From NCBI GenBank assembly GCA_945956975.1, contig CAMFKC010000201.1, forward strand, positions 1-5,572: DNA of 5,572 bases, in the 5' to 3' direction. The notes beneath the pieces were generated by a model. The model saw nothing but the letters and a program-made list of their open reading frames with translations. It made no database searches and was not told where the DNA came from. Positions 5,366 through 5,572 of this stretch are shown here, one piece after another. The DNA is from an uncultured Methylocystaceae bacterium (GTDB lineage: Bacteria; Pseudomonadota; Alphaproteobacteria; Rhizobiales; Beijerinckiaceae). The translations under genes were made by a program, and so were the position numbers. The number at the start of each line of letters is the position of its first letter. Position 1 is the first letter of the stretch.

Positions 5366-5572
5366 TCAGCTGCGGTCGGTCGACAGCCCGTCGATGCGTT
5401 TCTGCAGGTCGCCGACCTGCTTGCGCAATTCGTCCAGTTCCTTGCCCTCCGTGCCTTCGGCGCGCGCCGGCGCCGCGGCCGCCGCGCCCCCGCCCGGCAC
5501 GAACGGATTGAACATCGACAGCGCCTGGCGGAACATCGCCATGTTCTTGCGCGCCTGGTCGTCCATCGACTG
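5366..5572 (-). CDS. phaR: Polyhydroxyalkanoate synthesis repressor PhaR, C-terminal part (partial)
   Basis: The last 68 residues of a protein whose N-terminus lies beyond the right edge; the frame is open at position 5572, so the internal ATG at 5566 is not the real start. DDQARKNMAMFRQALSMFNPF resembles the conserved C-terminal block of alphaproteobacterial PhaR (pattern E-x-x-RxNMxxFxxxxxMFxPF). An Ala/Pro-rich linker follows, then a short heptad stretch (ELDELRKQVGDLQKRIDGL), probably a coiled coil, before the TGA. PhaR proteins bind DNA and polyhydroxybutyrate granules and repress phasin and PHB synthesis genes. The N-terminal DNA-binding domain cannot be seen here, so the call rests on the tail alone. 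A phasin-like or other granule-associated protein is the main alternative. Confidence 0.75.
   Translation of the reverse strand, partial: QSMDDQARKNMAMFRQALSMFNPFVPGGGAAAAAPARAEGTEGKELDELRKQVGDLQKRIDGLSTDRS

Noticed and set aside
3482..5572. A second plus-strand frame, open from the ATG at 3482 through the right edge (about 697 codons), overlapping the EAL gene in another frame
   Set aside because: I read this frame and found no stop, but it has no family motif and reads as Arg-rich shadow sequence. It stays open because the real gene rarely has codons ending in T followed by a codon starting with GA, AA or AG. It is overprinting by composition, not evidence of a gene.

Overview
This is an ordinary-looking chromosomal segment of a GC-rich bacterium, most likely an alphaproteobacterium of the Hyphomicrobiales (Rhizobiales). 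That placement is an inference. It rests on the high GC with G/C at third codon positions, the C-terminus of a PhaR-type polyhydroxyalkanoate regulator, and the style of the EAL protein and methyltransferase. I see no tRNA, rRNA, CRISPR array, insertion sequence, integrase or phage gene.

Layout: positions 1-3376 hold five genes on the minus strand, read right to left. They are a class I SAM-dependent methyltransferase (3376-2618), an atypical short-chain dehydrogenase/NAD(P)-binding protein (2621-1953, joined to the previous gene by an ATGA overlap), an HpcH/HpaI-family class II aldolase (1889-1110), a TMEM175/DUF1211-type six-helix membrane protein (1084-476), and a membrane-anchored alpha/beta hydrolase (474-1, GTG start, cut by the window edge). 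Gaps are -4, 63, 25 and 1 nt, so the five could form one transcription unit, although the 63-nt gap could hold an internal promoter. An 8-bp hairpin fills almost all of the 25-nt gap and overlaps the apparent ribosome binding site of the TMEM175-type gene.

A divergent intergenic region (3377-3530) separates this cluster from a plus-strand gene (3531-5315). That gene encodes a cytoplasmic PAS-GGDEF-EAL protein whose GGDEF motif has decayed to AGAKF, while the RxxD I-site and the EAL catalytic residues remain. A hairpin at 5324-5340 lies between it and the convergent, partial phaR-type gene (5366-5572, minus). Its T-tract lies on the phaR side.

How the genes work together: the minus-strand group looks like housekeeping or accessory metabolism (methyl transfer, redox, aldol cleavage, ion conductance, ester or related hydrolysis) with no pathway obvious from sequence. 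The EAL protein would link PAS sensing to c-di-GMP turnover, and PhaR would control carbon storage; their closeness is not evidence of a functional link. I found no convincing new system. The most interesting items are the degenerate-GGDEF phosphodiesterase and the hairpin at the TMEM175-type start codon.
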